Source: Spartinivicinus poritis (GTDB lineage: Bacteria > Pseudomonadota > Gammaproteobacteria > Pseudomonadales > Zooshikellaceae). Taken from it: 64,000 nucleotides of DNA. Position 1 is the stretch's first letter; every line of letters starts with the position of its first letter. The DNA is taken from the NCBI RefSeq assembly GCF_028858535.1, contig NZ_JAPMOU010000023.1, forward strand, positions 37,137-101,136, written 5' to 3'. The position numbers and the translations under genes are program-made. Of the stretch, positions 1 through 8,665 are shown in pieces. The notes beneath the pieces were generated by a model. It did not search any database and had not been told where the DNA came from. It saw nothing but the letters and a program-made list of their open reading frames with translations.

Positions 1-2015
1 AGCAGGTCAAATGTAGTAAATGACTGCACTTTGCCTTTAAACTGTTCGCCATTGCCAATATCATCTGGAAAACGGTTGCGCTCACCGGAGTATAAGGCTT
101 GGAGTCTAATTAACGTGTTTTTTACTGGTTTATATTCCACATAAGCTGTTGCCTTTAGCGGTGGAATTCGTTGGCCTGATAAATACTCTGTTCCAGTATC
201 TGTATCTCGTTCACCTTCTAGCCAGGAAAAAGTACCTCCTGCAACCCAGTACTTGTTATAGAGGTACTGAGTAGTTAGCTCAAGTCCTTCGATACTTTCA
301 GGTGTTTGTTCTGGAGTTAGCAGGTCTGTGCCTGGTACAGCAGTGAGTTGCAGCCCTAAATCAGATGTGCTTCGGTATGCGGTAAATGAAAATCTGAAAT
401 TATCTTGTTTAATACGAATGCCTATTTCGGTACTACGATTATCAATGGCCTCTATATCTATACTATCAAATTCGATTGTATTACTTGCGTTGCGTAATAC
501 CCTTCCAATTTCAGGTACATCATAGCCTTCAGATACTCCTGCAAATATTTCTGTATAATCAGTCAGCTTATAAACTAGACCAATATTAAACGAGGTTTTC
601 TGGAAAGTGACTTCACCACCATTAATATGACCGCCAAAAACGGTATTAAAGTCATCTACCTGAATTTGAGTGTGCTCATCACGCAGGCCTGCTTTTGTAC
701 TGAGTCTTTTTGTGATATTGCTTTGAAATTGTACAAAGGGTGCATGTTGAGTCATAGTCATAAAGGGCGTCCATGTATCTCCCCCTATAGAGCCAGATAA
801 TAGTGTTTGTCCAGTTTTATCTCTTAATACATCAATCCCCCAATCAAGAGCTGTCCTTTGATTATCAAATAACGCTTCTAGTGGAGTATTAAAGTCAAAT
901 CGTAAACCGTACTTTTTGGAAGTGATGGTTGATTGCCCAACCATATCACTACTACGAACCAATGGTGAGTCTTCTATAAATGCTCCAAAAATATTGTCAT
1001 AATCTTGATAATAGGTTTGAGCATGAAAAGTGCTCCCAAAAATAGCTTGGTGCTTATAGATCAGACTGAGGATGAGATTTTTGCTTCCTGGGTCTTCAGT
1101 ATTACTTTTGGCCGGTGTGCGTACAGCAGTGGCTTTGGTTCTGGAAATGACATCACCGCCAACTGTCTCGTAAATGTCCTCCATGGCGTGTTCATAGTAT
1201 AAAGCACTGAACGCGACGCGTTGTTGTTGCCAGTCATAGGCAAGTTTACTATAAAGGTTCATGTTTTTGGATTCTGGTAATCCTATGGAGGAATTGCCGG
1301 CGGTCTTAGAAGGAATTCTGTCTCCTTCAGCATCAAAGAACCCATCAACTTGTTCATAAAAGGCAGATGCGAAAAAGCTTAGGTTATTAGCTGTTCCTTT
1401 TAATGATTGCACTAAACTTGTACTACCACTGTCTTCGATATGGGTTAAAGCAGCACTTTTAGATAATTCGGAGCTTAATACTGTAGCACTACCAGGCGCA
1501 GTATCTTTGGTAATGTAGTTAATAGTACCGCCAGAGCTTCCTACACCATATAGCGAATTAGCTCCATGCATGACTTTGATGGATTGCAGAACAGAAGCAT
1601 CTAAAGAACGTAAAGCTTGATCGCCAGTACGTAAAGGTGTATCAATCGGAACCCCATTAATCAGTATTGCCATTTTTCTACCACGTATAGTAGTAGAGCG
1701 GTTGAAGGCTGTCATGGTTGAAGGAGGTAAGCTCGGTACATAGTTGCTTAAAATAAAGCCGAGGTCATTAAATATAGCGCGCTGTGTATCAATTGACTCT
1801 TGGTTAATGATGGTGACTGTGCTAGGAATTGCACTATTTGATTCAGGTAAACGGGAATGTACCTTAGTGGTCAGTAGCTCTTCCAGGCTTAACTCAAATA
1901 AGTCATCTGCAGGGTTTACTCCTTGTTCAGCGGTTGCGGTAGAAATAACTATGGAATAGAGAATACTATAAATAAAAATCGGTGCTGGCTTGATTTGCTT
2001 GAGACTGAACCACAT
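1..2015 (-). CDS. TonB-dependent outer-membrane receptor, C-terminus cut by window edge
   Basis: Read on the minus strand from an ATG at 2015, the frame stays open for about 671 codons to the window edge, so only a short C-terminal piece should be missing. A hydrophobic signal peptide ends near TATA. The mature N-terminus has the ELSLEELL motif common in these receptors. A plug domain follows (TTIRGRKMAILINGVPIDT, then GVGSSGGTINYITK), then a long beta-barrel rich in aromatic residues. Such receptors import metal-chelate complexes using TonB energy. The neighbouring metallophore operon suggests it may import the opine-metal complex, as CntO does in Pseudomonas, but an intervening gene separates them and I see no clear Zur or Fur box in front of it. 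Receptor identity is secure; the ligand is inferred. Confidence 0.88.
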   Translation of the reverse strand, partial: MWFSLKQIKPAPIFIYSILYSIVISTATAEQGVNPADDLFELSLEELLTTKVHSRLPESNSAIPSTVTIINQESIDTQRAIFNDLGFILSNYVPSLPPSTMTAFNRSTTIRGRKMAILINGVPIDTPLRTGDQALRSLDASVLQSIKVMHGANSLYGVGSSGGTINYITKDTAPGSATVLSSELSKSAALTHIEDSGSTSLVQSLKGTANNLSFFASAFYEQVDGFFDAEGDRIPSKTAGNSSIGLPESKNMNLYSKLAYDWQQQRVAFSALYYEHAMEDIYETVGGDVISRTKATAVRTPAKSNTEDPGSKNLILSLIYKHQAIFGSTFHAQTYYQDYDNIFGAFIEDSPLVRSSDMVGQSTITSKKYGLRFDFNTPLEALFDNQRTALDWGIDVLRDKTGQTLLSGSIGGDTWTPFMTMTQHAPFVQFQSNITKRLSTKAGLRDEHTQIQVDDFNTVFGGHINGGEVTFQKTSFNIGLVYKLTDYTEIFAGVSEGYDVPEIGRVLRNASNTIEFDSIDIEAIDNRSTEIGIRIKQDNFRFSFTAYRSTSDLGLQLTAVPGTDLLTPEQTPESIEGLELTTQYLYNKYWVAGGTFSWLEGERDTDTGTEYLSGQRIPPLKATAYVEYKPVKNTLIRLQALYSGERNRFPDDIGNGEQFKGKVQSFTTFDL

Positions 2016-2172
2016 AAGCGAATAAAAAACAGTTCATATTAATATCTACACTATAGTTACTATCAATTTTTATTCTAGTGGTGTGTTTATCTTGTTTATA
2101 TAGTGGGTATTTAATAGTCTAGTTAGGCTCGTGTGCTAATTTATGTCTTTAGGGAATAACTTGTACTTTTAA

Positions 2173-2395
2173 TATACCCAATACGAATAGTTTTTAGGTG
2201 CGGCCATCAAGTGACGAGTCCCCATGAGCCTATAATAATAGGTGATTGGGGCGAGGAATGAAGACAGTTAAATGCTCCACGGCAATTGCTCCTGCATTGC
2301 TCTAATTAGTGGTATCCATACCACCATGCATAAACTGCATTCCCATCCTCCATGGTGGTCATAACAAAATCTAGAAGTCATTCGTGAAGGGTATA
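2173..2395. repeat. Dispersed inverted-repeat (MITE-like) element, copy A
   Basis: It begins TATACCC-AATACGAAT-AGTTTTTAGG and ends CATTCGTGAAGGGTATA, so the ends are imperfect inverted repeats. An internal hairpin pairs CCCCATGAG with TGATTGGGG. The same ends and hairpin recur at 55155-55282. This copy is longer because of about 90 extra bases before the right end. It lies between two minus-strand genes; no coding capacity is seen. Confidence 0.7.
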
Positions 2396-2472
2396 ATGCT
2401 AATGAGTATTAAGTGATACCCCTAAAGGGAAAGTGGGTAGCTCTATTAATATCTATCAAATAGCTGCTGGTA

Positions 2473-3240
2473 TTATTTTGACTCTCTTATGCTAGCTATT
2501 TCATCCCATATTTTGTGTGCGAGCGCTTTATTTTCTCTATAGAATTTGTGAGAAAACAGTAAATAATAATTTTTGCTTTGAACTGGTGGTGTGATCATAC
2601 GAATATCTTGAAATTCATTTGGGTATGTATGTAGCTGGCTCTGAATGTTTGCTTCTAAGTCAACAATTGCATGAATTCGCTTTCGTTTTAACATGCGTAA
2701 GCTGACTAATGAGCCATTAGTTTCTATGATGTTTTTTATTCCTCTATTTTCTAAATCACTTATTATTGAATAGCCTCTTGTTACACCAATATACTTATTT
2801 AATAAGTCTTCAACTGACTTAATAGCTGATGCTTGAGTGGTGAAAATAGAGTAACTTTGAGTACTGTTTCTTTTGGATGTATCTATTTCTCCATCGGTCA
2901 TTGGATAAACGCCAACTTTCATTCGCTCTTTTTTGAAGCTAGCATCGATTGTCCCGTCCATAATGTTTTGTTGAACTGAGTACAAGCACCGCTTCCAGGG
3001 CATTTTTTCAAACTGGAAATTGATTTTAAGTTGGTAGCCAACTGCTTGAATCATCTCAATGGTTATACCTGGGTTATCAGCCAGGTGATCACCCATATTA
3101 AAAGGTGGATTGGGTTCTATATTATAAGTCAGATGAATTGTTGTGGATGATGCTTGTATAACCAGTGCATTTGATAGTGCAGCTATTATAAATAGTATTA
3201 TAAACATTGGGTGGTTAGCTGCTTTCAGTGTATATCTCAT
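2473..3240 (-). CDS. Periplasmic solute-binding-like protein (PBP2/SBP_bac_3 type)
   Basis: 255 residues. An N-terminal hydrophobic segment (about residues 10-30) acts as a signal peptide. The mature part has the pattern of type 2 periplasmic binding proteins: YNIEPNPPFNMGD near the start, an EMI helix, a PWKRCLY motif that resembles the PW-R segment of many members, and a hinge region around VTRGYSI. Full SBP_bac_3 proteins have about the same length. No permease or ATPase gene is adjacent, so it is an orphan, like three other intact proteins of this type in the window. The ligand is unknown and could be an amino acid or another small molecule. Confidence 0.75.
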   Translation of the reverse strand: MRYTLKAANHPMFIILFIIAALSNALVIQASSTTIHLTYNIEPNPPFNMGDHLADNPGITIEMIQAVGYQLKINFQFEKMPWKRCLYSVQQNIMDGTIDASFKKERMKVGVYPMTDGEIDTSKRNSTQSYSIFTTQASAIKSVEDLLNKYIGVTRGYSIISDLENRGIKNIIETNGSLVSLRMLKRKRIHAIVDLEANIQSQLHTYPNEFQDIRMITPPVQSKNYYLLFSHKFYRENKALAHKIWDEIASIRESK

Positions 3241-3521
3241 CTTGGTGTCACTGTTGGCTTGCTTGGAAAGGCAACCAGCTTTACACTTCGCAAGCCGTCT
3301 TGTTCAAGACTCCGTCAGCTTGCGCAGAGGCCATAAACAATTATTAGAGGCGCCCTAAGAACTGCCTCGCTTAAGACCAAGCATAGCAACGCCCAGTTAT
3401 CTTTCGCCATGAGCTTCAACCTACCGCCTGGCTGTAGAGTCTATCATGTAGACTCGGTATTGTTGGTTTGTGTAATAAGTATAGAACAATGATTTTTGAT
3501 GGAGTTCTATTTACTGTAGTA
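3241..3521. other. Intergenic region, no gene seen
   Basis: The stretch upstream of the metallophore operon is richer in G+C than its surroundings between about 3280 and 3440, which hints at a remnant of another element. A perfect 7-bp inverted repeat (GAGTCTA / TAGACTC, loop of 5) lies at 3437-3455. Short open frames here do not look like proteins. Confidence 0.4.
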
Positions 3522-3545
3522 AATGTTATGTTATAACATAACATT
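3522..3545. promoter_or_regulatory. Zur-type operator in front of the metallophore operon
   Basis: A perfect 24-bp palindrome made of AATGTTATGTTA and its reverse complement. It closely resembles the gammaproteobacterial Zur box (half-site AATGTTATA, core GTTAT..ATAAC). It ends 43 bp before the preferred start of the binding-protein gene, where a promoter would be expected. This implies repression under zinc-replete conditions of the whole import, synthesis and export operon that follows. The palindrome is seen directly; the regulator is inferred. Confidence 0.8.
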
Positions 3546-3588
3546 AATGTGATTTATATGAAATATGGCTTATATGAAGAGTATCCTT

Positions 3589-4698
3589 ATGAAATGGCTA
3601 GTGAAGCAGCTAATGTTTTCTATTGTGCTGGTTGGAGTATCCGCTCAGGCTTTATGGGCAGATATTCATTTTAAAGATGTGATAGGGCGAAATATCACGC
3701 TTAAAAAGCCAGCAGAGCGCATATTTTTGGGCTTTTATTTTGAAGATTTTTTAGCCATAACGGGGCCAAACGCTTATGAAAAAGTTGTGATGTTTCCTCG
3801 GGCTTCCTGGCGTGATTATCGACGGTCTCAGTGGGAAACTTACAGCAAAATTATTCCTCAGCTAACCACAATTCTAGACTCAGGCTCGATTTATACCGGT
3901 ACCTTTGACTTTGAAAAGCTGTTGGCAACAAAGCCTGATGTGGCACTTATTGCAGCATGGCAATATAAATCTTTAGGGGAAAAAGTGGCGCTTTTGGAAA
4001 AGTCAGGAATTAATGTGGTTGTTGTTGATTTTAATGCGCAAACACTCGCTAAACATGTGGCTAGCACTCTGGTTATAGGCAAAGTGATGGGAACAGAAGG
4101 CCGTGCTGAAGCAATTGCAAAAGAATATCAGCAAACGGTTGAAGATACTCAAGCAAGGGTAGCTAAGTATTTAGCTTCACACCCTTCACGTCGGGTGTAT
4201 GTGGAAATGGGTACAACGGGTCCAAAGGAGTATGGTAAAAGTTACTCAACAACCATGTGGGGAAATATGCTTAAAATTGCCGGAGCTGATAATATTGCCA
4301 CGGGTAAATTTGAAGGTTCTGCTCATCTGGCACCAGAGTATATATTAAGTCAAAACCCTGAGGTGATTTTTATTTCAGGTGCCCATTGGTCTAAATATAA
4401 TGATAGTGCTTTACTAGGCTTTGGTATCACTGAAGCACAAGCGCAAGCTCGCTATAAGCCTTATTTAAGTCGTGCAGGATGGCATCATCTGGCAGCGGTA
4501 AAAAATGGTGATGTGTATGGTATTTATCACGCTGGCACAAGAACCATTTATGATCATGTTTTTATTCAATACCTGGCAAAGTCTATTTATCCTGAAGCAT
4601 TTAAAGATATTGATCCTATAAAAAACCATCAAAAATTTTTTGAAAACTATATGCCACAACAGTTGAATGGTTCATTTATGATAAAAGTGGCAGATTAG
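3589..4698 (+). CDS. Metallophore/metal ABC transporter substrate-binding protein (BtuF/FecB fold)
   Basis: About 369 residues from the chosen ATG at 3589, which has a GAAGAG ribosome site 7 nt upstream. In-frame ATGs at 3565 and 3574 have poor sites. The first residues form a classic signal peptide (MKWLVKQLMFSIVLVG... ending ALWA). The mature protein starts with the D-x-x-GR-x-(I/V)-x-L-x-x-P-A-x-R pattern of the FecB/BtuF periplasmic binding family, followed by the two-lobe body with a long linking helix. It should capture the metal-metallophore complex in the periplasm and deliver it to the permease encoded 2 nt downstream. It is the first gene of the operon behind the Zur-type palindrome. 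Confidence 0.85.
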   Translation: MKWLVKQLMFSIVLVGVSAQALWADIHFKDVIGRNITLKKPAERIFLGFYFEDFLAITGPNAYEKVVMFPRASWRDYRRSQWETYSKIIPQLTTILDSGSIYTGTFDFEKLLATKPDVALIAAWQYKSLGEKVALLEKSGINVVVVDFNAQTLAKHVASTLVIGKVMGTEGRAEAIAKEYQQTVEDTQARVAKYLASHPSRRVYVEMGTTGPKEYGKSYSTTMWGNMLKIAGADNIATGKFEGSAHLAPEYILSQNPEVIFISGAHWSKYNDSALLGFGITEAQAQARYKPYLSRAGWHHLAAVKNGDVYGIYHAGTRTIYDHVFIQYLAKSIYPEAFKDIDPIKNHQKFFENYMPQQLNGSFMIKVAD

Positions 4699-4700
4699 CC

Positions 4701-5777
4701 ATGAGTGAAGCCATAAAAGGTAAGCTATTAATAATGCAGGAAGAGCCTGTTATTAATGGACTTTACCAACAACTTAATAAAAAACGGATGTGGCGCTTAG
4801 TTATAATATGTCTATTTTTAACAGCGAGTTTAGGGTTAGATGTCAGCATTGGCTCATCTTGGATGAACTTATTTGAGATATTTAATGCACTTATTTCAGG
4901 GCCAGGTAGTAATAGTGTCAATACTACCATTGTCTGGCAACTGAGATTACCATTAACGTTAACCTGTATGATGGTTGGGGCCTGTTTAGGGTTGGCGGGT
5001 GGCTTAATGCAAACGTTGCTTGCAAACCCACTGGCTAGCCCATATACCCTTGGAGTCTCTGCAGCAGCTGGATTTGGTGCAGCAGTTGCTATTTTATCTG
5101 GTGTCACAATATTGGGTAATACATGGCTAGGGGTACCCATTGCTGCTTTTATTGCAGCCGGTTTATCTAGCTTGGCTATTTATTTTATCGGTAAAAGACA
5201 AAATATGGATGCAAAAGTACTGGTTTTAGCCGGTATAGTGATACTCTTTTTCTTTCAGGCCCTGTTATCACTCGCTCAATATTTAGCTTCACCTGAAGTA
5301 TTACAGCAAATTGTGTTCTGGCTTTTTGGTAGTTTGCTAAAAGCCAATTGGGTTTCAGTTGGCGTTGCAGGTATTATCTTGCTGATCAGTATAATTTGGA
5401 TATATCCCAAAGTATGGGTATTGACAGCTTTATCCAGTGGCGATGAGCAAGCTCAAGCCTTAGGCATAAATACCAGCAAGATAAGGCTGCAAGTATTTTT
5501 GCTGTGTTCCCTATTAACGACAGGTGCCGTTTCTTTTGTCGGTACGATAGGCTTTATTGGTCTTGTTGCTCCTCACTTATCGCGTATGTTGGTTGGAGAG
5601 GATCAACGTTTTTATTTGCCTGCGGCGACATTGATAGGTGCGTTACTATTAACTTCTGCCTCGTTGGTTTCAAAGGTGATTATTCCTGGTGCAATTATCC
5701 CAATTGGTATTATTACATCGTTAGTGGGGGTCCCTTTTCTTCTGTATTTACTGGTCAGCAGGCGATTTAATCAATGA
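4701..5777 (+). CDS. FecCD-family ABC transporter permease
   Basis: 358 residues, very hydrophobic, with about nine to ten membrane segments starting near residue 33. Family features include LRLPLTLTCMMVGACLGLAG followed by QTLLANPLASPYTLGVSAAA, the hallmark of BtuC/FhuB/FecCD permeases. GTIGFIGLVAPHLSRMLVG near the C-terminus is the region that contacts the ATPase. It would form the inner-membrane channel for a chelated metal. The stop overlaps the ATPase start by 4 nt (ATGA), showing translational coupling. Metallophore specificity comes only from the context. Confidence 0.92.
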   Translation: MSEAIKGKLLIMQEEPVINGLYQQLNKKRMWRLVIICLFLTASLGLDVSIGSSWMNLFEIFNALISGPGSNSVNTTIVWQLRLPLTLTCMMVGACLGLAGGLMQTLLANPLASPYTLGVSAAAGFGAAVAILSGVTILGNTWLGVPIAAFIAAGLSSLAIYFIGKRQNMDAKVLVLAGIVILFFFQALLSLAQYLASPEVLQQIVFWLFGSLLKANWVSVGVAGIILLISIIWIYPKVWVLTALSSGDEQAQALGINTSKIRLQVFLLCSLLTTGAVSFVGTIGFIGLVAPHLSRMLVGEDQRFYLPAATLIGALLLTSASLVSKVIIPGAIIPIGIITSLVGVPFLLYLLVSRRFNQ

Positions 5778-6544
5778 GAAGCTTATGTCTTGAAGAACTT
5801 TGTGTTTCGTTGAGTGGTAAATCTATTCTTAAAGAAATTAATACTCAATTTACAGGTGGAGATTTTACCTCAATTCTTGGTCCAAATGGGTCAGGGAAAA
5901 CGACATTACTTAAAGCCATTATGGGAATGGTAAGATCTCAAGGGAGAATTAGTTGTTTTGAAAATACAACACCCGTTGCTCGCCTTGAGTCGTCTTATTT
6001 ATGCCAGTTTATTCATTCCAACTGTCAGCTGACAGTCATAGAAATGGTATTACTTGGTTTTGTTAAGCAATTGTCGTGGCAGGTAACCCCAGAGCAAGAG
6101 AGCCAAGCAGAGCAAATTTTATCAGAATTTAATTTATTGAAAATCGCAACTCGCCGATTTAATACATTAAGTGGCGGGCAGCAACAGCTGGTAGCAATGG
6201 CTCAAGCGCTGGTATCTAAGCCAAGCATGTTATTACTTGATGAGCCTATTAGTGCACTTGATATTCGTCATCAAATTCAAGTACTAGAAATTGCTAAAGA
6301 CTACACAAAAAATACAAAGACCATAACAATAACGGTATTGCATGATTTATCGCTAGCTGCCCGCTATAGCGACAAGTTTGTTTTATTAAATGACGGGCAT
6401 GTTGTAGAAGCAGGTAGCCCAGCTAAGGTATTACAACCCGAATTACTAGAGCAAGTTTATCAAGTGAAAGTAGAGGTTGGGTATTGTAGTAATGGTTATT
6501 TACATATTACGCCTACTATACCTACTGATATAAATGTAAATTAA
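5774..6544 (+). CDS. FecE/BtuD-type ABC transporter ATPase
   Basis: 256 residues with all ABC motifs: Walker A GPNGSGKTT near residue 38, Q-loop region LCQFI, signature LSGGQQQ, Walker B MLLLDEP, and the switch histidine in TVLHDLSLA. Its length is normal for ATPases paired with FecCD permeases. It overlaps the permease gene by 4 nt, and the synthase gene starts 13 nt after its stop, so the importer and the biosynthetic genes form one transcription unit. It powers uptake from the cytoplasmic face. Confidence 0.93.
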   Translation: MRSLCLEELCVSLSGKSILKEINTQFTGGDFTSILGPNGSGKTTLLKAIMGMVRSQGRISCFENTTPVARLESSYLCQFIHSNCQLTVIEMVLLGFVKQLSWQVTPEQESQAEQILSEFNLLKIATRRFNTLSGGQQQLVAMAQALVSKPSMLLLDEPISALDIRHQIQVLEIAKDYTKNTKTITITVLHDLSLAARYSDKFVLLNDGHVVEAGSPAKVLQPELLEQVYQVKVEVGYCSNGYLHITPTIPTDINVN

Positions 6545-6557
6545 AATTAGATTAACC

Positions 6558-7337
6558 ATGACAAACGATAAATATCGACTGCTACTTGATTTAGCATCCT
6601 ATGACTCGCAGTTAGCGGCTTTATCTTATTACTGTTTAAAAAGCTGTGATTGTTTTACTTTGTTACAAGAAAAATTAGACGAATTATGTGGTTTTATTAC
6701 CAGTGAAGCTAATCAATCAATTTGGAAAAAACACGAACTGTGTGGTGAATTAGATAGACAACTTAAACAGTTAAGAGAAACTGCTATACATGCACTCTGC
6801 TCCCTTGAGCGACATCAGTCAAAATGTGCAAAAGCACACCAGTTAAATATCACGCCATATTTACAACAGTTAAGTGATAGTATTCAATGGGAGCTGAAAT
6901 TAGCAAAAGTAGGAAGCACCTCAAGAGTACTATTTATCGGCTCTGGTTCTTATCCACTTTCAGCTTTTACAATTTCTCAAGCAACGGGTGCTACTGTACA
7001 AGGGCTAGATATTGACAAAGAAGCTGTTAAGCTGGCTTCAGACCTACAGCAGGAAATGTGTAAAACCAATTTTGTTTATGGTGATTTAGCTATTGTATTT
7101 CAAGCATTTAGGCCAACACATATTATAATTGCCTCTTTAGTTGAGCATAAATGGGAGGTGCTTGCCCAGTTACGTCCTTTGTTATCACTTTCACAAAAAA
7201 TTTTAGTTCGCTTTGGCAACGGGCTTAAATCTGCATTTAACTATCCATTTAACCCAGAACTATCAATTGGTTGGAAGCGCACTCCCATTTTACAACTTTC
7301 TGGTGTTTATGACGCAATATTAATGGAGAAAGAATAA
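6558..7337 (+). CDS. cntL: Nicotianamine synthase-like opine metallophore synthase (CntL type)
   Basis: 259 residues. The C-terminal two thirds match the nicotianamine synthase fold, a SAM-binding Rossmann domain: VLFIGSGSYPLSAF (SAM loop), then LDIDKEAVKLA, then IIASLVEH and a late ILVRFGNGLKSAFNYPF. Bacterial members such as CntL of Staphylococcus and Pseudomonas transfer one aminobutyrate unit from SAM onto D- or L-histidine. The next gene encodes a CntM-like dehydrogenase and the one after that a CntI-like exporter, the same order as the pseudopaline operon. Family membership is well supported; the amino acid used (L-His, D-His or other) cannot be read from the sequence. Confidence 0.87.
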   Translation: MTNDKYRLLLDLASYDSQLAALSYYCLKSCDCFTLLQEKLDELCGFITSEANQSIWKKHELCGELDRQLKQLRETAIHALCSLERHQSKCAKAHQLNITPYLQQLSDSIQWELKLAKVGSTSRVLFIGSGSYPLSAFTISQATGATVQGLDIDKEAVKLASDLQQEMCKTNFVYGDLAIVFQAFRPTHIIIASLVEHKWEVLAQLRPLLSLSQKILVRFGNGLKSAFNYPFNPELSIGWKRTPILQLSGVYDAILMEKE

Positions 7338-7339
7338 GT

Positions 7340-8665
7340 ATGTCGAACCATCCCTTGGATGCCACACTCATTGTTGGCAGTGGCCCTGCTGCATTACAAG
7401 TTGCAGTGCTTTTGAAAAATGCAGGCGTTAGTCAGCTGGGTATGGTGAGTCGATGCTCTGAAAAATGGCAACAATTTTTGGATGTGTATAGTCGCACACA
7501 TGAAATAAAGATAACGGTTGTTAAGCCAGAGTTATCCTATTTAGCAGGTAGTACTACACTAACTTGTCTTTATGATAGCTACAAACAGGTGCAAAACAAT
7601 TGGCATAATCTTGTTTTGAGTATTCCTTCTGACGCTTATTTATCAGTTTTAGCTTTATTGCCTTTGGAAACGTTAACTTGCTTAAAGAGCATTATTTTAC
7701 TTTCACCCTCTTTTGGTTCGCATCTATTAGTGAGTCAGCATTTGGAATCGAGAAAAGTTAATTGTGAGGTTATTTGTTTATCTAATTACTTTGCTGCAAC
7801 TAAGTATAGGATTAGTAATGAGACGAAAGTCCTTAATCACGCCGTTACTAAAGCCTGTAAAAAAAAGCTTTACTTATCTTCGAGCCAGCATGGTAGTGAA
7901 GCTTTATTAGCATTGCAGAAACTGCTGTTAGCCACAGGTATAGAAAGCCAGCAACTGTTCAGCGGGTTGAGTGTAGAAGCAAGAAATATAACTAGTTATG
8001 TTCATCCTGCGTTATTTATCAATAAATTTTCTTTAGATCAAATAGTTGCTCCTGGTGTAATACCTAAGTACATGTATAAACTCTATCCAGAAGGACCTAT
8101 TACTCCAAATGTGATTAAAAAGATGGTCGGTATTTGGTATGAGATTTCAGCCGTTGTACTAACATTAAATGCTGAACCAATAAATTTATTACAATTTTTA
8201 AATGATGATAACTATCCAGTTCATGAGTTGACTATTAGTCGAGAACAAATTGATAGCTTTTGTGATTTGACAGTCATTGAACAAGAGTATCTCCTTTATA
8301 TTAGATATAGTGCAATTTTGATTGACCCTTTTTCGCAACCCAATGAAAAAGGGGGGTATTATGATTTTTCTGCAGTGCCTTACCCTAAAGCCAGCTTTGA
8401 TAGTGGTAGGCTTATATTACCTAGAGTACCTGTTGAGGATATAAAGTCAATTTATTTATTTAAGGCCTTAAGTAAGTTTTTTTCTCTACAATGTCCTACA
8501 ATTGATGGCTTAATTGATTGCTTTGAGGGCTGGTATGAGGAAAAAATACAAAATAATGACTTAATTAAACAGTGGGCTGAGTGTGCTGAGCAAACAGCTA
8601 GTCAAATAGTCTCAACTAATAAAAAGTTGGTTAGAGGTACCCTAGAGGAATATAAATATGAATAA
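7340..8665 (+). CDS. cntM: Opine metallophore dehydrogenase (CntM type)
   Basis: 441 residues starting with a dinucleotide-binding loop, LIVGSGPAALQVAVLLKNAG, and a second strand ending MVSRCSEKW. The body (NLVLSIPSDAYLSVL, CLSNYFAATKYR, a long alpha-helical C-terminal half) resembles staphylopine/pseudopaline dehydrogenases (DUF2338 family). These reductively condense the CntL product with pyruvate or 2-oxoglutarate, using NAD(P)H. It starts 2 nt after cntL, and its last codons overlap the exporter start by 8 nt. The keto acid used is not predictable from sequence alone. Confidence 0.85.
   Translation: MSNHPLDATLIVGSGPAALQVAVLLKNAGVSQLGMVSRCSEKWQQFLDVYSRTHEIKITVVKPELSYLAGSTTLTCLYDSYKQVQNNWHNLVLSIPSDAYLSVLALLPLETLTCLKSIILLSPSFGSHLLVSQHLESRKVNCEVICLSNYFAATKYRISNETKVLNHAVTKACKKKLYLSSSQHGSEALLALQKLLLATGIESQQLFSGLSVEARNITSYVHPALFINKFSLDQIVAPGVIPKYMYKLYPEGPITPNVIKKMVGIWYEISAVVLTLNAEPINLLQFLNDDNYPVHELTISREQIDSFCDLTVIEQEYLLYIRYSAILIDPFSQPNEKGGYYDFSAVPYPKASFDSGRLILPRVPVEDIKSIYLFKALSKFFSLQCPTIDGLIDCFEGWYEEKIQNNDLIKQWAECAEQTASQIVSTNKKLVRGTLEEYKYE

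Noticed and set aside
2016..2172. Search for a Fur or Zur box in front of the TonB receptor gene
   Set aside because: A/T-rich sequence but no symmetric match that I would defend.
4763..5140. 125-codon ORF opposite the permease gene
   Set aside because: Antisense to a clear FecCD permease; no independent features.
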